Shown here: in pieces, positions 7,698 to 16,414 of the stretch
How the letters are laid out: every line of letters starts with the position of its first letter
Position numbering within the stretch: the stretch's first letter is position 1
Assembly: GCF_000185845.1 (NCBI RefSeq)
Contig: NZ_GL629647.1
Span: 2,695,765-2,728,959 of the forward strand
DNA from: Segatella salivae DSM 15606
GTDB lineage: Bacteria; Bacteroidota; Bacteroidia; Bacteroidales; Bacteroidaceae
Length of the DNA stretch: 33,195 nucleotides
Direction of reading: 5' to 3'
Made by a program: the position numbers and the translations under genes
The notes under the pieces: model-generated
What the model was told of the DNA's origin: nothing
Databases searched by the model: none
Seen by the model: the letters and a program-made list of their open reading frames with translations, nothing else

Positions 7698-9878
7698 CTA
7701 TGGTCTGTCAGCTGGTTTTACACCAAACTTTGAAGGCTTGTTGCCCATGAAAAACTCTAAGGTTCCACCACGAACAATGTCTTTAAAGTCGATGTATGAA
7801 CGCGAATAAGGCTTTCCATTGAGTTTAACACTCTGGATATACATATTCTCTTTGCTGTTGTTATGTGCGATAATGCGGAACATTTTGCCTTTACCTACGT
7901 TCATCGTTGCCTCATCAAATAGTGGCGAACCAAAGACATAACGCCCTCCAGCGGGTTCAACCTGGTAGAAACCTAAGGAAGAAAGCACATACCATGCAGA
8001 CATTTGACCCACATCTTCGTTACCACTCAGGCCGTCGAAATCGTCATGATACATCGTGCTTAGCACCTCGCGAACGCGTGAAGCGGTTTTCCATGGCTGA
8101 CCAGCATAGTCATAAAGGTAGATAACATGATGGCTTGGTTCGTTCCCATGAGCATATTGTCCAATCAAACCAGATATATCTGGTGAGGCATCCTTCCCCA
8201 TATCACCTTGCACAATGAATAGAGAGTCGAGCTTGTTTGTAAAGGGTTTGTCGCCACCGAAAGCCGAAATGAGTCCTCGAACGTCATGAGGAACGAGCCA
8301 AATGTACTGCCATGCCGTGCCCTCTGTATAGTCGTCAGCGCGGTGAATGGCTTTAAAGGGGTTGAAAGGAGTGCGGAATTGTCCCTTCGAATCAATGGCA
8401 CGCATGAACTTTGACTGCTTATCGAAGTAGTAATCTCGGTAAGCTTGGCTTCGTTTTAGAAAGTACTTATAATCCTTTTCGTCTTTTAACACCTTGGCTA
8501 ATCGGGCAATGCTGCCGTCAGCTAAGGCATATTCTAAGCCCTTTGCAACCGTTTCATTGGTTGGATCAAGGTCATAAGGAAGATAACCATACTTTTTAAT
8601 CAAGTCCAAACCACGGTCTCCGTTGAGTTGAGTCTTTTTAGCGGCTTCCAAAACTGCATGCTTATCCACGTCAAAACCTTTCAAAGCGATGTCTACAATG
8701 ACTGGAACTCCGGGGTTACCTACCATGCAATCAGTCTCATTTCCCTCAAGAAACCACACGGGAAGTCGGCCTTGTTGTTTCGCAATATGAAGCATAGTCT
8801 GGGCTATGTCGCGTTGTTTCTCGGGATGAATCAGCGTCATCAAGGGGTGAGCGGCACGGTAAGTGTCCCACAAAGAGAATGTAGTGTAGGGGGTAAAGTC
8901 ACCGTGATGAGTCTGTCCATCGGCTCCTCTGTACTCGCCATTCACGTCATTGAACACCGAAGGTGCAATCATTGTGTGATATAAACTCGTATAGAAGATG
9001 CGCTTATCTGTCGTGTTATTGGTCTCTATATCAATCTTAGCGAGCTCCTTGTTCCATGCATCTTTCGCCGCTGTTACTATGGCGTTGAAGTCCCAACTCG
9101 GTGATTCTTGCTGAAGATTCTTACGGGCATTGTCGATGCTTACACTCGAAATACCCACCTTTACCATGAGTGGTTGGCCAGTAGTTTGAAACGAAAGTAC
9201 ACTCAACGAGTCTCCTTCTTGCTCCTGATGGGTAATGGGTTGTGAGAACTCGGCTATGAAAAAGACGCGTTGATCCTTAGCCCAGCCCTTGGAAAAGCGT
9301 GTTCCTATGATGGTGTTTTGACCCTCTTGTTTCATCGAACAGTCTGTCATCTTGTCCCATCCAATACCTTGTGAGAGGTTGAGAACTACGTGTTCCTGAC
9401 GTACATCAGCTGGAAACGTGTAACGATGGAAGGCAGTACGTGGTGTGGCGGTAAGCTCAACACGCACTCCATTGGCCATAGTTACCGCGTAATATCCTGG
9501 TGTTGCATACTCTGCACGATGTGAAAACTTCACCTCACGCGTATCAGATTTCGTCACAGGTAGAAGCCCAATGTCTCCTAAATCGCCTATACCCGTGCCG
9601 CTAAGGTGCATCTGTCCGAAGCCAACAAGAATCGAATCACTGTAATGATAGCCTGAACACCAGTCCCAACCCTGGGTCTTTTGTGTCGGACCGGCTTGGA
9701 TATGACCAAACGGAACGTTAGCACCGAGGAACACATGTCCGTGTCCTCCCGTGCCAATAAAGGGGTTAACGTATTGTGTGTAGTCATGCGTTGTTGGCTG
9801 AGTTGCCGCTTGTAGGCCTGCACATACAGCGAGTGGGAGCATCAATCCCAATAGTTTTTGTTTCATATTGAATATCAT
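7698..9878 (-). CDS. Exported alpha-mannosidase, GH92 (first copy)
   Basis: The 726-aa protein begins with a signal peptide (hydrophobic core about residues 10-22, ending in LQAA). ATG 9866 (residue 5) would serve equally well as the start. The mature N-terminus YVNPFIGTGGHGH is the classic GH92 opening. Other family motifs are PFGHIQAGP, MHLSGTG, the FSLWDTYRAAHPL segment, and GNEDVGQMSAW (619-629), the acidic C-terminal motif of the active site. GH92 enzymes are calcium-dependent inverting exo-alpha-mannosidases that trim N-glycans or fungal mannan. The GH33 and GH20 genes next door favour N-glycans. It is 193 bases from the sialidase gene, and that gap is largely filled by repeat array C. 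The linkage (1,2; 1,3; 1,6) cannot be read from the sequence. Confidence 0.93.
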   Translation of the reverse strand: MIFNMKQKLLGLMLPLAVCAGLQAATQPTTHDYTQYVNPFIGTGGHGHVFLGANVPFGHIQAGPTQKTQGWDWCSGYHYSDSILVGFGQMHLSGTGIGDLGDIGLLPVTKSDTREVKFSHRAEYATPGYYAVTMANGVRVELTATPRTAFHRYTFPADVRQEHVVLNLSQGIGWDKMTDCSMKQEGQNTIIGTRFSKGWAKDQRVFFIAEFSQPITHQEQEGDSLSVLSFQTTGQPLMVKVGISSVSIDNARKNLQQESPSWDFNAIVTAAKDAWNKELAKIDIETNNTTDKRIFYTSLYHTMIAPSVFNDVNGEYRGADGQTHHGDFTPYTTFSLWDTYRAAHPLMTLIHPEKQRDIAQTMLHIAKQQGRLPVWFLEGNETDCMVGNPGVPVIVDIALKGFDVDKHAVLEAAKKTQLNGDRGLDLIKKYGYLPYDLDPTNETVAKGLEYALADGSIARLAKVLKDEKDYKYFLKRSQAYRDYYFDKQSKFMRAIDSKGQFRTPFNPFKAIHRADDYTEGTAWQYIWLVPHDVRGLISAFGGDKPFTNKLDSLFIVQGDMGKDASPDISGLIGQYAHGNEPSHHVIYLYDYAGQPWKTASRVREVLSTMYHDDFDGLSGNEDVGQMSAWYVLSSLGFYQVEPAGGRYVFGSPLFDEATMNVGKGKMFRIIAHNNSKENMYIQSVKLNGKPYSRSYIDFKDIVRGGTLEFFMGNKPSKFGVKPADRP

Positions 9879-9930
9879 TTAGTTGTTGTTTTCTATTTCT
9901 TTTTTCTGCTGTTCTTTTTGAATCGTTTTC

Positions 9931-10040
9931 TGAAATGCCTCATTTTGCCAAGCAAAACACATCATATTAGCGTGTGAAATGCGTCATCTTATGTTGTGAA
10001 ATGCCTCACTTTGCATCGTGAAACAAGTCACTTTGATAAG
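9931..10040 (+). repeat. 22-bp-period degenerate tandem array C (5 units)
   Basis: Five exact-length 22-nt units begin at 9931, 9953, 9975, 9997 and 10019. Four of the five start with TGAAA, and all carry an (A/G/C)TCA followed by a T-rich stretch. It is the clearest array of the family. It fills most of the 193-base gap between the sialidase stop and the GH92 start, so if transcribed it would lie in the GH92 leader region. Confidence 0.8.
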
Positions 10041-10071
10041 TTACTGATTCCTAAGGATTTATCTATGTGAT

Positions 10072-11757
10072 TCATTCCGTCAAGCAAACAGGACCTCTTT
10101 TCACCACCTTGTGTTTTATCTTAACTTTTGTTTCCCCTGCAACGAGGTCTTTAAGTGGGATGGCTTGGAAGGTCATCTGTGCCACACTGCTCTCATAAAG
10201 AATGCCAACCGTCTCACGATCTATCATGGTTAGGCAGCTATATCCCCAGCCGTAACCATCATCTAAGAGTACTTGATGAGCACAATCCCATGTTTTTCCA
10301 TCGTCAAAGCTTAACTTAATGGTGATATTTTTGCGTTCTTTGGGGTCATTAGGATTAGCAAACAACAAGATGTTCTTACCGAGAACATTGTCTTTTGCAC
10401 GTACACTGATGAGGCTTCCCATGCAGATTGGTTCCTGCAAAGCCTTGATATTAGAAGGATGTTCAATCCAAGTTTGCCCTAAATCTCGCGTGGTATACAC
10501 GGCTCTTCCCCCTCCGCTTTGGTTTCGCATGTTAAGCATTAGCTCACCATTCGGTAGTTCTGCCACCTGCGCTTCAGTCGTATTATTGCATGCCGGCGAA
10601 GAGATGGCCCAACTTTCTCCATGGTCTTTGCTGTACATGATACCTGCATGAGGCACTCGATTCTTATCAATGAACTGCATGGCAAATACAAGTGTGCCGT
10701 CTTTACAAGTGATTCCGCGGCCCGGTCCTTGGAAGAAGAAGAACCATTCTGGCTGTTTCAATTTTGCCGTTAGATTGATTGGAGCCGACCAAGTGCGTCC
10801 ATCGTCGGTGCTCTTTGTCATGACTAATTGGGCTGTTTTGGTGCTATCCATGCCGGGTTGTGAGCTTACCCACGCCCTCTGATTCCCCATTCCATGAGCC
10901 CAAGCGGCTACAATCCAGATGTTGTTATTGGTATTATCCACAAGGATTGCAGGGTCTCCAACGCCATTTTGGGCTGCAGGCAGACCGCCAGTCTCCCCAA
11001 AAGCCAACGGCAATCGCATGGCTTCCCACGTTGTTCCGCCGTCAGTGCTGCGACTAAGGCCTACATCTATGTGCTCTTGTAGGTCGACACTGCTGTTATA
11101 TCTCACATCATATACGCCGAGAAGTGTACCTTTGTTGGTTGTCACTAAACCTGGAATGCGATATGCAGAGACGTTATCGTCGCCGGCATGTCTAACACCT
11201 ATGCCCATTCTTCGATTCATATCCGAAGCCGAAGTGTTGACAATCGGTAGTGTCTTTCCATCTGCTTTGGCCTGTGAAATCATGGCATTCAACCTTGCTT
11301 TTATAGGCACATTGGGTTGCATTTCGATACTAACCCAGAAGTAGTTTACACCCGGAAAGAGAAGTTGTTGGGCTTGTAAGGTGAAGCGATGTGTGGTGGG
11401 TTGAAGTTTGCTTTTCAGCACAACATAAGACGGAATGGCTTGCAAGGTCTTGCCGGGAGTAAAGTTTGTGATATAATCTACAGGCGCAAAACGTTTCTGT
11501 TTGCTGTATTGTTGGGCCTCAGTTCCACCATAATATAACTTAACGGCTTTCACATATTGAAGCGGAAGCCTATCATCGAAGCATAGTTCGATGTCGTCTA
11601 ATCGCTTCGTTTCTGTGGCATCGAGTCGCATTAACAATAGAATGTTGTCATGACGCTCTATTAATATGGGCACCTGTGGTTGCTTAATAAATAAGGTGTC
11701 GGCTGCTTTTGCATGGAAACTGCAGAGCAAGAGCAATGCAAAGAGAAGTTTTTTCAT
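10072..11757 (-). CDS. nanH: Exported exo-alpha-sialidase, GH33
   Basis: The 561-aa protein starts with signal peptide MKKLLFALLLLCSFHAKA. Residues about 20-170 form an N-terminal sialidase-associated beta domain. The propeller follows, with the RIP motif at Arg200-Ile201-Pro202 and a likely acid Asp225 in the VDLQEHID loop. Five Asp boxes of the S-x-D-x-G-x-T-W kind are visible: SRSTDGGTTW, TKSTDDGRTW, SKDHGESW, TTRDLGQTW and SFDDGKTW. EAQVAELPNG and the YSCL segment fit the Glu/Tyr nucleophile pair. The size and plan match Bacteroidetes NanH, which removes terminal sialic acid from glycoproteins in the periplasm or at the surface. The start is 7 bases after the GH20 stop, so the two are certainly co-transcribed. 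No sialic acid lyase or epimerase gene is in the window. Confidence 0.95.
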   Translation of the reverse strand: MKKLLFALLLLCSFHAKAADTLFIKQPQVPILIERHDNILLLMRLDATETKRLDDIELCFDDRLPLQYVKAVKLYYGGTEAQQYSKQKRFAPVDYITNFTPGKTLQAIPSYVVLKSKLQPTTHRFTLQAQQLLFPGVNYFWVSIEMQPNVPIKARLNAMISQAKADGKTLPIVNTSASDMNRRMGIGVRHAGDDNVSAYRIPGLVTTNKGTLLGVYDVRYNSSVDLQEHIDVGLSRSTDGGTTWEAMRLPLAFGETGGLPAAQNGVGDPAILVDNTNNNIWIVAAWAHGMGNQRAWVSSQPGMDSTKTAQLVMTKSTDDGRTWSAPINLTAKLKQPEWFFFFQGPGRGITCKDGTLVFAMQFIDKNRVPHAGIMYSKDHGESWAISSPACNNTTEAQVAELPNGELMLNMRNQSGGGRAVYTTRDLGQTWIEHPSNIKALQEPICMGSLISVRAKDNVLGKNILLFANPNDPKERKNITIKLSFDDGKTWDCAHQVLLDDGYGWGYSCLTMIDRETVGILYESSVAQMTFQAIPLKDLVAGETKVKIKHKVVKRGPVCLTE

Positions 11758-11764
11758 TTATAAT

Positions 11765-13849
11765 TTATTTTCTATTAATCATGATTTCATCAATGAATAG
11801 CCAGCTATCTGGTTCATGAAGTTCAGCCTTTATATGCACATAGCGGCCCTTAGCCAGTCCTTTCCAATGATAAGGATAGATGAGATAGCCTCCTGTTGGT
11901 TGGATATCACAACGTGTTTTGTCAACTTTGGTGAAGTTTTTCCCGTCATTCGATACCTCAATTTCTACTGAAGAAGGGGTGTAAATCACGCTTGCTGGCT
12001 GTTGCATAAAATTGATTTGGACGTCTTTTATGTCTGTAATCTTCTCCATATCTATAATGACATCCACGCCCTTTGGGTCTATAAAGCCTTGCCATTTGCC
12101 TTCAGTGTATCCCCAGTTTCCACCGATACCATTCGTCAAAGTGTTATCTCCTTCGGCACGATATTGGGGTGCATAGTGGCTCAGATAAGTCACTTTCTTA
12201 TGCAAGGCCTCATGATTCATGCCCGAACGAAACTCTTCTCTGTCCCCTTTTTCATGTGCTAAGTCGAAGGGATGATAGCCTTTTTGTTTCAAGAAGTCAA
12301 TGGCATGGAGAGCCCGTTTGCGGAAGTTGGCATAGTCCTTTGGTCCACTTGTCCATCCAATCTCAGCCAAAGCAAGTGCTCGGGGATAAATCATGTATTC
12401 GAGATGTTCGGCAGTTGGGATGTATTCTGTCCATGCATTACCTTGCAATCCCTCTATGTTTGCCTCAGTTTCTGGTGTCTTACAGCTGTCGGGAAGAGGC
12501 TCATAACTGTATGTTTTCTCAAGCGTTACGTAGCCACCTTGTGCCCGTGGCTGTGTCATAGGTGCGTCTTGATAGTGGTCAAGATAACAAAAGGCGCCGG
12601 GAGTCATTACAACTGGGTGACCCTTTTGAGCGGCTTCGAGACCTGCTTTGAATCCTCTCCATGACATGACAGCGGCATTTGGTGCGAGCTTTCCTTCCAT
12701 AATTTCATCCCATCCCATGAGTTTTCGGCCATGACGGTTAAGGAATTGCTCTATCTTCTCCGTGAAATGACCTTGTAGTTCGGCTGTTGTCTTGAGCCCA
12801 TTAGCTTGCATTTCACGTATACAATCAGGGCAAGTAGCCCAGGTTTTGCGTTCGGCTTCGTCGCCACCGATATGGATATACGTTGAAGGGAATAGCGACA
12901 TGACCTCTGTAAGCACATCTTCTAAGAAACGATATGTGCTATCTTTGCCCACACAAAGGTCGGACTGACCATGCACTTTGCCTTCACATGCCAGCTCAGG
13001 ATAGGCCCATAACACTTCATTACTATGCCCGGGCATCTCTATTTCGGGAATAACTGTGATGTGGCGAGCAGCTGCATAGGCCACCAAATCACGCACTTCG
13101 TCTTGTGTATAATATCCTCCGTAAGCACCGGGAGTATCTTTATGGCAGAACTTTCGGTCGCCTTCGTTCCACCATTTCTGCCAATCCTCCTGCGTTCTAT
13201 AGGCAGTTTCTGAGGTCAATCGAGGGTATTTCTTACTTTCTAAGCGCCATCCTCCGCCATCAACTAAGTGCCAATGGAAGCGATCGAACTTGTAATAAGC
13301 CATTGCTTCGATTTGTTTTTTGAGCACATCTATAGGGAAGAAGTGGCGAGAACAATCGATCATAATGCCTCGGTAGGCGTATTTTGGCTGGTCGGTAATA
13401 TCTACATAGGGCAGCTTTCCATGGTCTTCAAGTTGTCGAAGCGTTTGAAGTCCATAGAAAAGTCCCATAGATGTTGGCGCTTTTATGGTGACTCCACGGC
13501 GTGAAACCTTAAGTGTATAGCCTTGAAGTCTTACATTGTCTGAGGCTAAACGTGCCTGTTGGGCGTTTCCTGTGCATATAAGTTGAAGGTAACCTCCTGC
13601 ATCTTTGTGCGCAGAACGTAGTTTCTTTGGGTTTAATTTGAGGCTTTTCGTCTGAGGAATAAAGGCTTTTAGTTGTGCAAACTCTTTTTCGTTGAGGTTT
13701 GTCATGACGCCTTTCAACTGACTGATTGCCAATGTTCCTTCAGTTTTTACGATGCTTTGAGGCTTTGGAATGAGGTTTTGTGCATGACCGACAAAGCTGA
13801 AACATGCAGTCAATAGAGCGGTAATACCAAGGATTGTGATTTTTTTCAT
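11765..13849 (-). CDS. Exported beta-N-acetylhexosaminidase, GH20, with C-terminal F5/8-type domain
   Basis: The start is set at 13849, where a signal peptide begins (MKKITILGITALLTAC, then FSFVGHAQ). An in-frame ATG exists further upstream at 13906 but has no signal-like sequence. Cleavage after GHA gives a soluble protein, while LTAC at 12-15 could be read as a short lipobox. The GH20b domain covers residues about 25-150. The catalytic barrel follows with HWHLVDGGGWR, EIEMPGHS and HIGGDE, whose Asp330-Glu331 pair is the substrate-assisted catalytic dyad. The last 130 residues form an F5/8 type C-like sandwich. It removes terminal beta-GlcNAc or GalNAc after desialylation and lies between GH92 and GH33 in one transcription unit. 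At 694 aa it is a typical two-module Bacteroidetes GH20. Confidence 0.94.
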   Translation of the reverse strand: MKKITILGITALLTACFSFVGHAQNLIPKPQSIVKTEGTLAISQLKGVMTNLNEKEFAQLKAFIPQTKSLKLNPKKLRSAHKDAGGYLQLICTGNAQQARLASDNVRLQGYTLKVSRRGVTIKAPTSMGLFYGLQTLRQLEDHGKLPYVDITDQPKYAYRGIMIDCSRHFFPIDVLKKQIEAMAYYKFDRFHWHLVDGGGWRLESKKYPRLTSETAYRTQEDWQKWWNEGDRKFCHKDTPGAYGGYYTQDEVRDLVAYAAARHITVIPEIEMPGHSNEVLWAYPELACEGKVHGQSDLCVGKDSTYRFLEDVLTEVMSLFPSTYIHIGGDEAERKTWATCPDCIREMQANGLKTTAELQGHFTEKIEQFLNRHGRKLMGWDEIMEGKLAPNAAVMSWRGFKAGLEAAQKGHPVVMTPGAFCYLDHYQDAPMTQPRAQGGYVTLEKTYSYEPLPDSCKTPETEANIEGLQGNAWTEYIPTAEHLEYMIYPRALALAEIGWTSGPKDYANFRKRALHAIDFLKQKGYHPFDLAHEKGDREEFRSGMNHEALHKKVTYLSHYAPQYRAEGDNTLTNGIGGNWGYTEGKWQGFIDPKGVDVIIDMEKITDIKDVQINFMQQPASVIYTPSSVEIEVSNDGKNFTKVDKTRCDIQPTGGYLIYPYHWKGLAKGRYVHIKAELHEPDSWLFIDEIMINRK

Positions 13850-13906
13850 TTCATCAAGGGTAACAATGTGTGGCATTCTTTGATACGAATGCCACGACGA
13901 AAACAT

Positions 13907-16162
13907 TTATTTTAATGTGAATTTCAATACACCTGCCTTCACCAAGTCACTGTGACTGATGCGATAGTTGTGCCAAGGCTTGCCATCAACTTCCATCTTT
14001 TCAATGCGAACGGCATTGGGATTGCTTCGCTTAGTCTCAATAACGAGCTTGTCTTTTCCCCATTGTTTGGAATCAAGATGTAGCGTAATCTTATCAAATA
14101 CAGGTGAAGTGAGGGTGTAAGCTGGCTCTCCCGGGCAATCAGGATAAAAGCCAATCATGCTAAAAATGGCCCAAGCTGACATGGTACCTGTGTCATCATT
14201 GCCCGGAAGTCCTTCGGGATTGTTCTTAAAGTAGGCTTTAAGAAGCTTGTGAGTCAATACTTGTGTGCGCCACTCTTCACCCTTAAAGTAAGAGAAAAGA
14301 TAAGGATATGCGATGTTAGGTTCGTTGGTTGGGTCATAGTTTCCACGGTCAAAAACCGATTGAAGCTGGCTAATGAAGCGCTCTTTTCCACCCATCAACT
14401 TTGCCAATCCATAGATATCATGAGGTACATAGAACGTATAGTTCCAGGCATTTCCCTCATGGAAGCCCGGAGAAGGCTCCCAATTGGCTCCTTGAAGCGG
14501 ATTAAACGGCTTGTAAAACTTACCATTCGGTGTGATAGGTCGTAGCATATTGAACTCTTTACTAAAGTAGTTGCGGTATCCTAACGACCTTTTATAGAAG
14601 AGTTTTGCATCTTCTTTATGGCCCAAAGCCTTGGCAAGGCGAGACAAAGCGTTATCAGCAACATAATATTCTAAGGCATGTGACACTGAATTATCAAAGG
14701 AATCACGCAGTGAAATGTATCCTTTCGCCATGTATTCATTGTTATCTGGGCGCAAAGGATTATGCTTTTCGTCAGTAGTTGCCCCCTTTTTCATTGCTGT
14801 ATAGGCTTTGTTGATGTCATAACCCCGTAGTCCTTTCAACCAACAATCAACGATAACAGGAATCGAAGGGTCTCCTTCCATCGTGTAAGTCTCACGTCCA
14901 TACAACTCCCATTTAGGCAACCAACCGCATTCATCGTACATACTGATCATGGTTTTAACCATATCTCGTTGCCTGTTTGGATAGAGAAGGGTCATCAGTT
15001 GATGTAGGTTTCGGTAGGTATCCCATAGAGAAAATACTGTATATCGATTGCCTTCGTGTTGCTTTAAGACCTTATTGCTCTCCATAGCAGGGTAATCTCC
15101 GTTGACATCTTGAAGGATATTAGGGTGTATAAGCGTATGATAGAGCGCCGTATAGAATATTGTTTGCTCGTCTTTTGTACCCCCTTCAACTTCTATTTGC
15201 TTAAGATCGGTGTTCCATTTCTGGCGTGCTTCTTGTGCAATGTCATTGAAATCCTTTCCTTTTTGCTCTGCATTCAGGTTCTCACGAGCATTGGCTATGC
15301 TCACAAAAGATACGCCAATCTGCACTTCAACGACTTCATTCTCTTTAGTATTAAAGTTTAAGTATACGCCAATATCATCGCCTGCAATCTCTTTTTGATA
15401 AGCCGTGTAGAGCTTAAATGTGCCTCTATCGGGAAACCATTCAGCCTGATTGTCTGGCCTTTCGCGTTGTTTCTTCCAGTAACCCATACTTTCTGGCACC
15501 TTATTTACACGCATTACGAAATAGATTGGAAACACTGCTTGCGCATAATAGCAAAAGGCGCCTTGCAGTTTAAAGCCTTCATATTCCGTCGGACTAACCT
15601 GTTTAACCATTGCTCCCGATTCTTTCGTGAGCCCTTCTCCTAAGTTTAATAAGATGTGTGACTCTCCTTTAGGGAATGTAAAGCGTTCACAAGCGGTGCG
15701 AAGTGTGGCTGTAACCTCTGTCTTTACGCCGTGTTTCAAAAGGAAATTGCTGTAATATCCGGGGCGAGCTACTTCATCTTTATACCTACTTCCATAGTCG
15801 TGGAAGTCTACATTGAGTTTTCCGGTCGTGGGCATCAATAGTAATGAGCCCATATCGGGACAGCCAACACCACTCAAATTGACATGAGAATAGCCTGTAA
15901 AGAATATGTTATGATATTCATAAGGGGTTGACCACCAGCGTGAATCTTTATCATATTTATTCTCGTTGGAACCCATAACATTAAACGGAACGACTGACAT
16001 CAGACCATTGGAGCATATCGCTCCGGGGTTGGTTGTGCCGAAATTAGACGTTCCAATGAAGGTGTTTACCAAGTCAACAGGTTCAACTTTCTGGGTCTGA
16101 GCAGCCTTCATGGTGCCCAAACTGCATGCCATACACAAGGCAAGGATGAGGTTTCTCTTCAT
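13907..16162 (-). CDS. Exported alpha-mannosidase, GH92 (second copy)
   Basis: The 751-aa protein has a signal peptide (residues 1 to about 20, ending in TMKAA) and then the GH92 opening VDLVNTFIGTSNFGTTNPGA. Family motifs include YSHVNLSGVGCPD, VFSLWDTYRNLHQL and GNDDTGTMSAW (654-664). The substrate-facing N-terminal loop, GTSNFGTTNPGAIC, differs from the GTGGHGHVFLG of the neighbouring GH92, so the two copies are probably from different subgroups with different linkage preference rather than a recent duplication. It lies 252 bases after the GH130 gene and 57 bases before the chosen GH20 start. The inferred role is exo-removal of alpha-mannose from N-glycans in the periplasm or at the surface. 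Confidence 0.93.
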   Translation of the reverse strand: MKRNLILALCMACSLGTMKAAQTQKVEPVDLVNTFIGTSNFGTTNPGAICSNGLMSVVPFNVMGSNENKYDKDSRWWSTPYEYHNIFFTGYSHVNLSGVGCPDMGSLLLMPTTGKLNVDFHDYGSRYKDEVARPGYYSNFLLKHGVKTEVTATLRTACERFTFPKGESHILLNLGEGLTKESGAMVKQVSPTEYEGFKLQGAFCYYAQAVFPIYFVMRVNKVPESMGYWKKQRERPDNQAEWFPDRGTFKLYTAYQKEIAGDDIGVYLNFNTKENEVVEVQIGVSFVSIANARENLNAEQKGKDFNDIAQEARQKWNTDLKQIEVEGGTKDEQTIFYTALYHTLIHPNILQDVNGDYPAMESNKVLKQHEGNRYTVFSLWDTYRNLHQLMTLLYPNRQRDMVKTMISMYDECGWLPKWELYGRETYTMEGDPSIPVIVDCWLKGLRGYDINKAYTAMKKGATTDEKHNPLRPDNNEYMAKGYISLRDSFDNSVSHALEYYVADNALSRLAKALGHKEDAKLFYKRSLGYRNYFSKEFNMLRPITPNGKFYKPFNPLQGANWEPSPGFHEGNAWNYTFYVPHDIYGLAKLMGGKERFISQLQSVFDRGNYDPTNEPNIAYPYLFSYFKGEEWRTQVLTHKLLKAYFKNNPEGLPGNDDTGTMSAWAIFSMIGFYPDCPGEPAYTLTSPVFDKITLHLDSKQWGKDKLVIETKRSNPNAVRIEKMEVDGKPWHNYRISHSDLVKAGVLKFTLK

Positions 16163-16303
16163 AATGAAATTGGTTAGTAGCTGAAAGCTGTATGCTTTTC
16201 AGTTGCAAAAAAGTATTGCTCGCATGATTCGCGCATACAAATTGCCCGATCGTTCATCATCAACAATGATGCAATGTGTTTATTTCGTAGTGTTATCAAA
16301 TTA

Positions 16304-16368
16304 GGGAATACATAACTTTTACATTCAAAGTCGCTCATCATGGACTACAGTTTAAGCCATGTATTCCC
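16304..16368 (-). terminator. 65-bp inverted repeat after the GH130 gene
   Basis: GGGAATACAT at 16304-16313 is perfectly complementary to 16359-16368, with a 45-base loop. It lies 46 bases after the GH130 stop on the minus strand. It has the same total length and arm position as the repeat at 6801-6865. No clean T run follows, so terminator function is uncertain. Confidence 0.4.
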
Positions 16369-16414
16369 TTGTTTGCTGTTGAAAACCAAACAGAACTTGT
16401 TTTGTTCTCAGCCT

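Noticed and set aside
13850..13906. N-terminal extension of the first GH20 enzyme from 13906
   Set aside because: The added 19 residues precede a clear signal peptide and do not resemble a leader.
7698..16162. Recent tandem duplication of the two GH92 genes
   Set aside because: Their N-terminal loops and many internal segments differ, so they are distinct subgroups, not recent copies.
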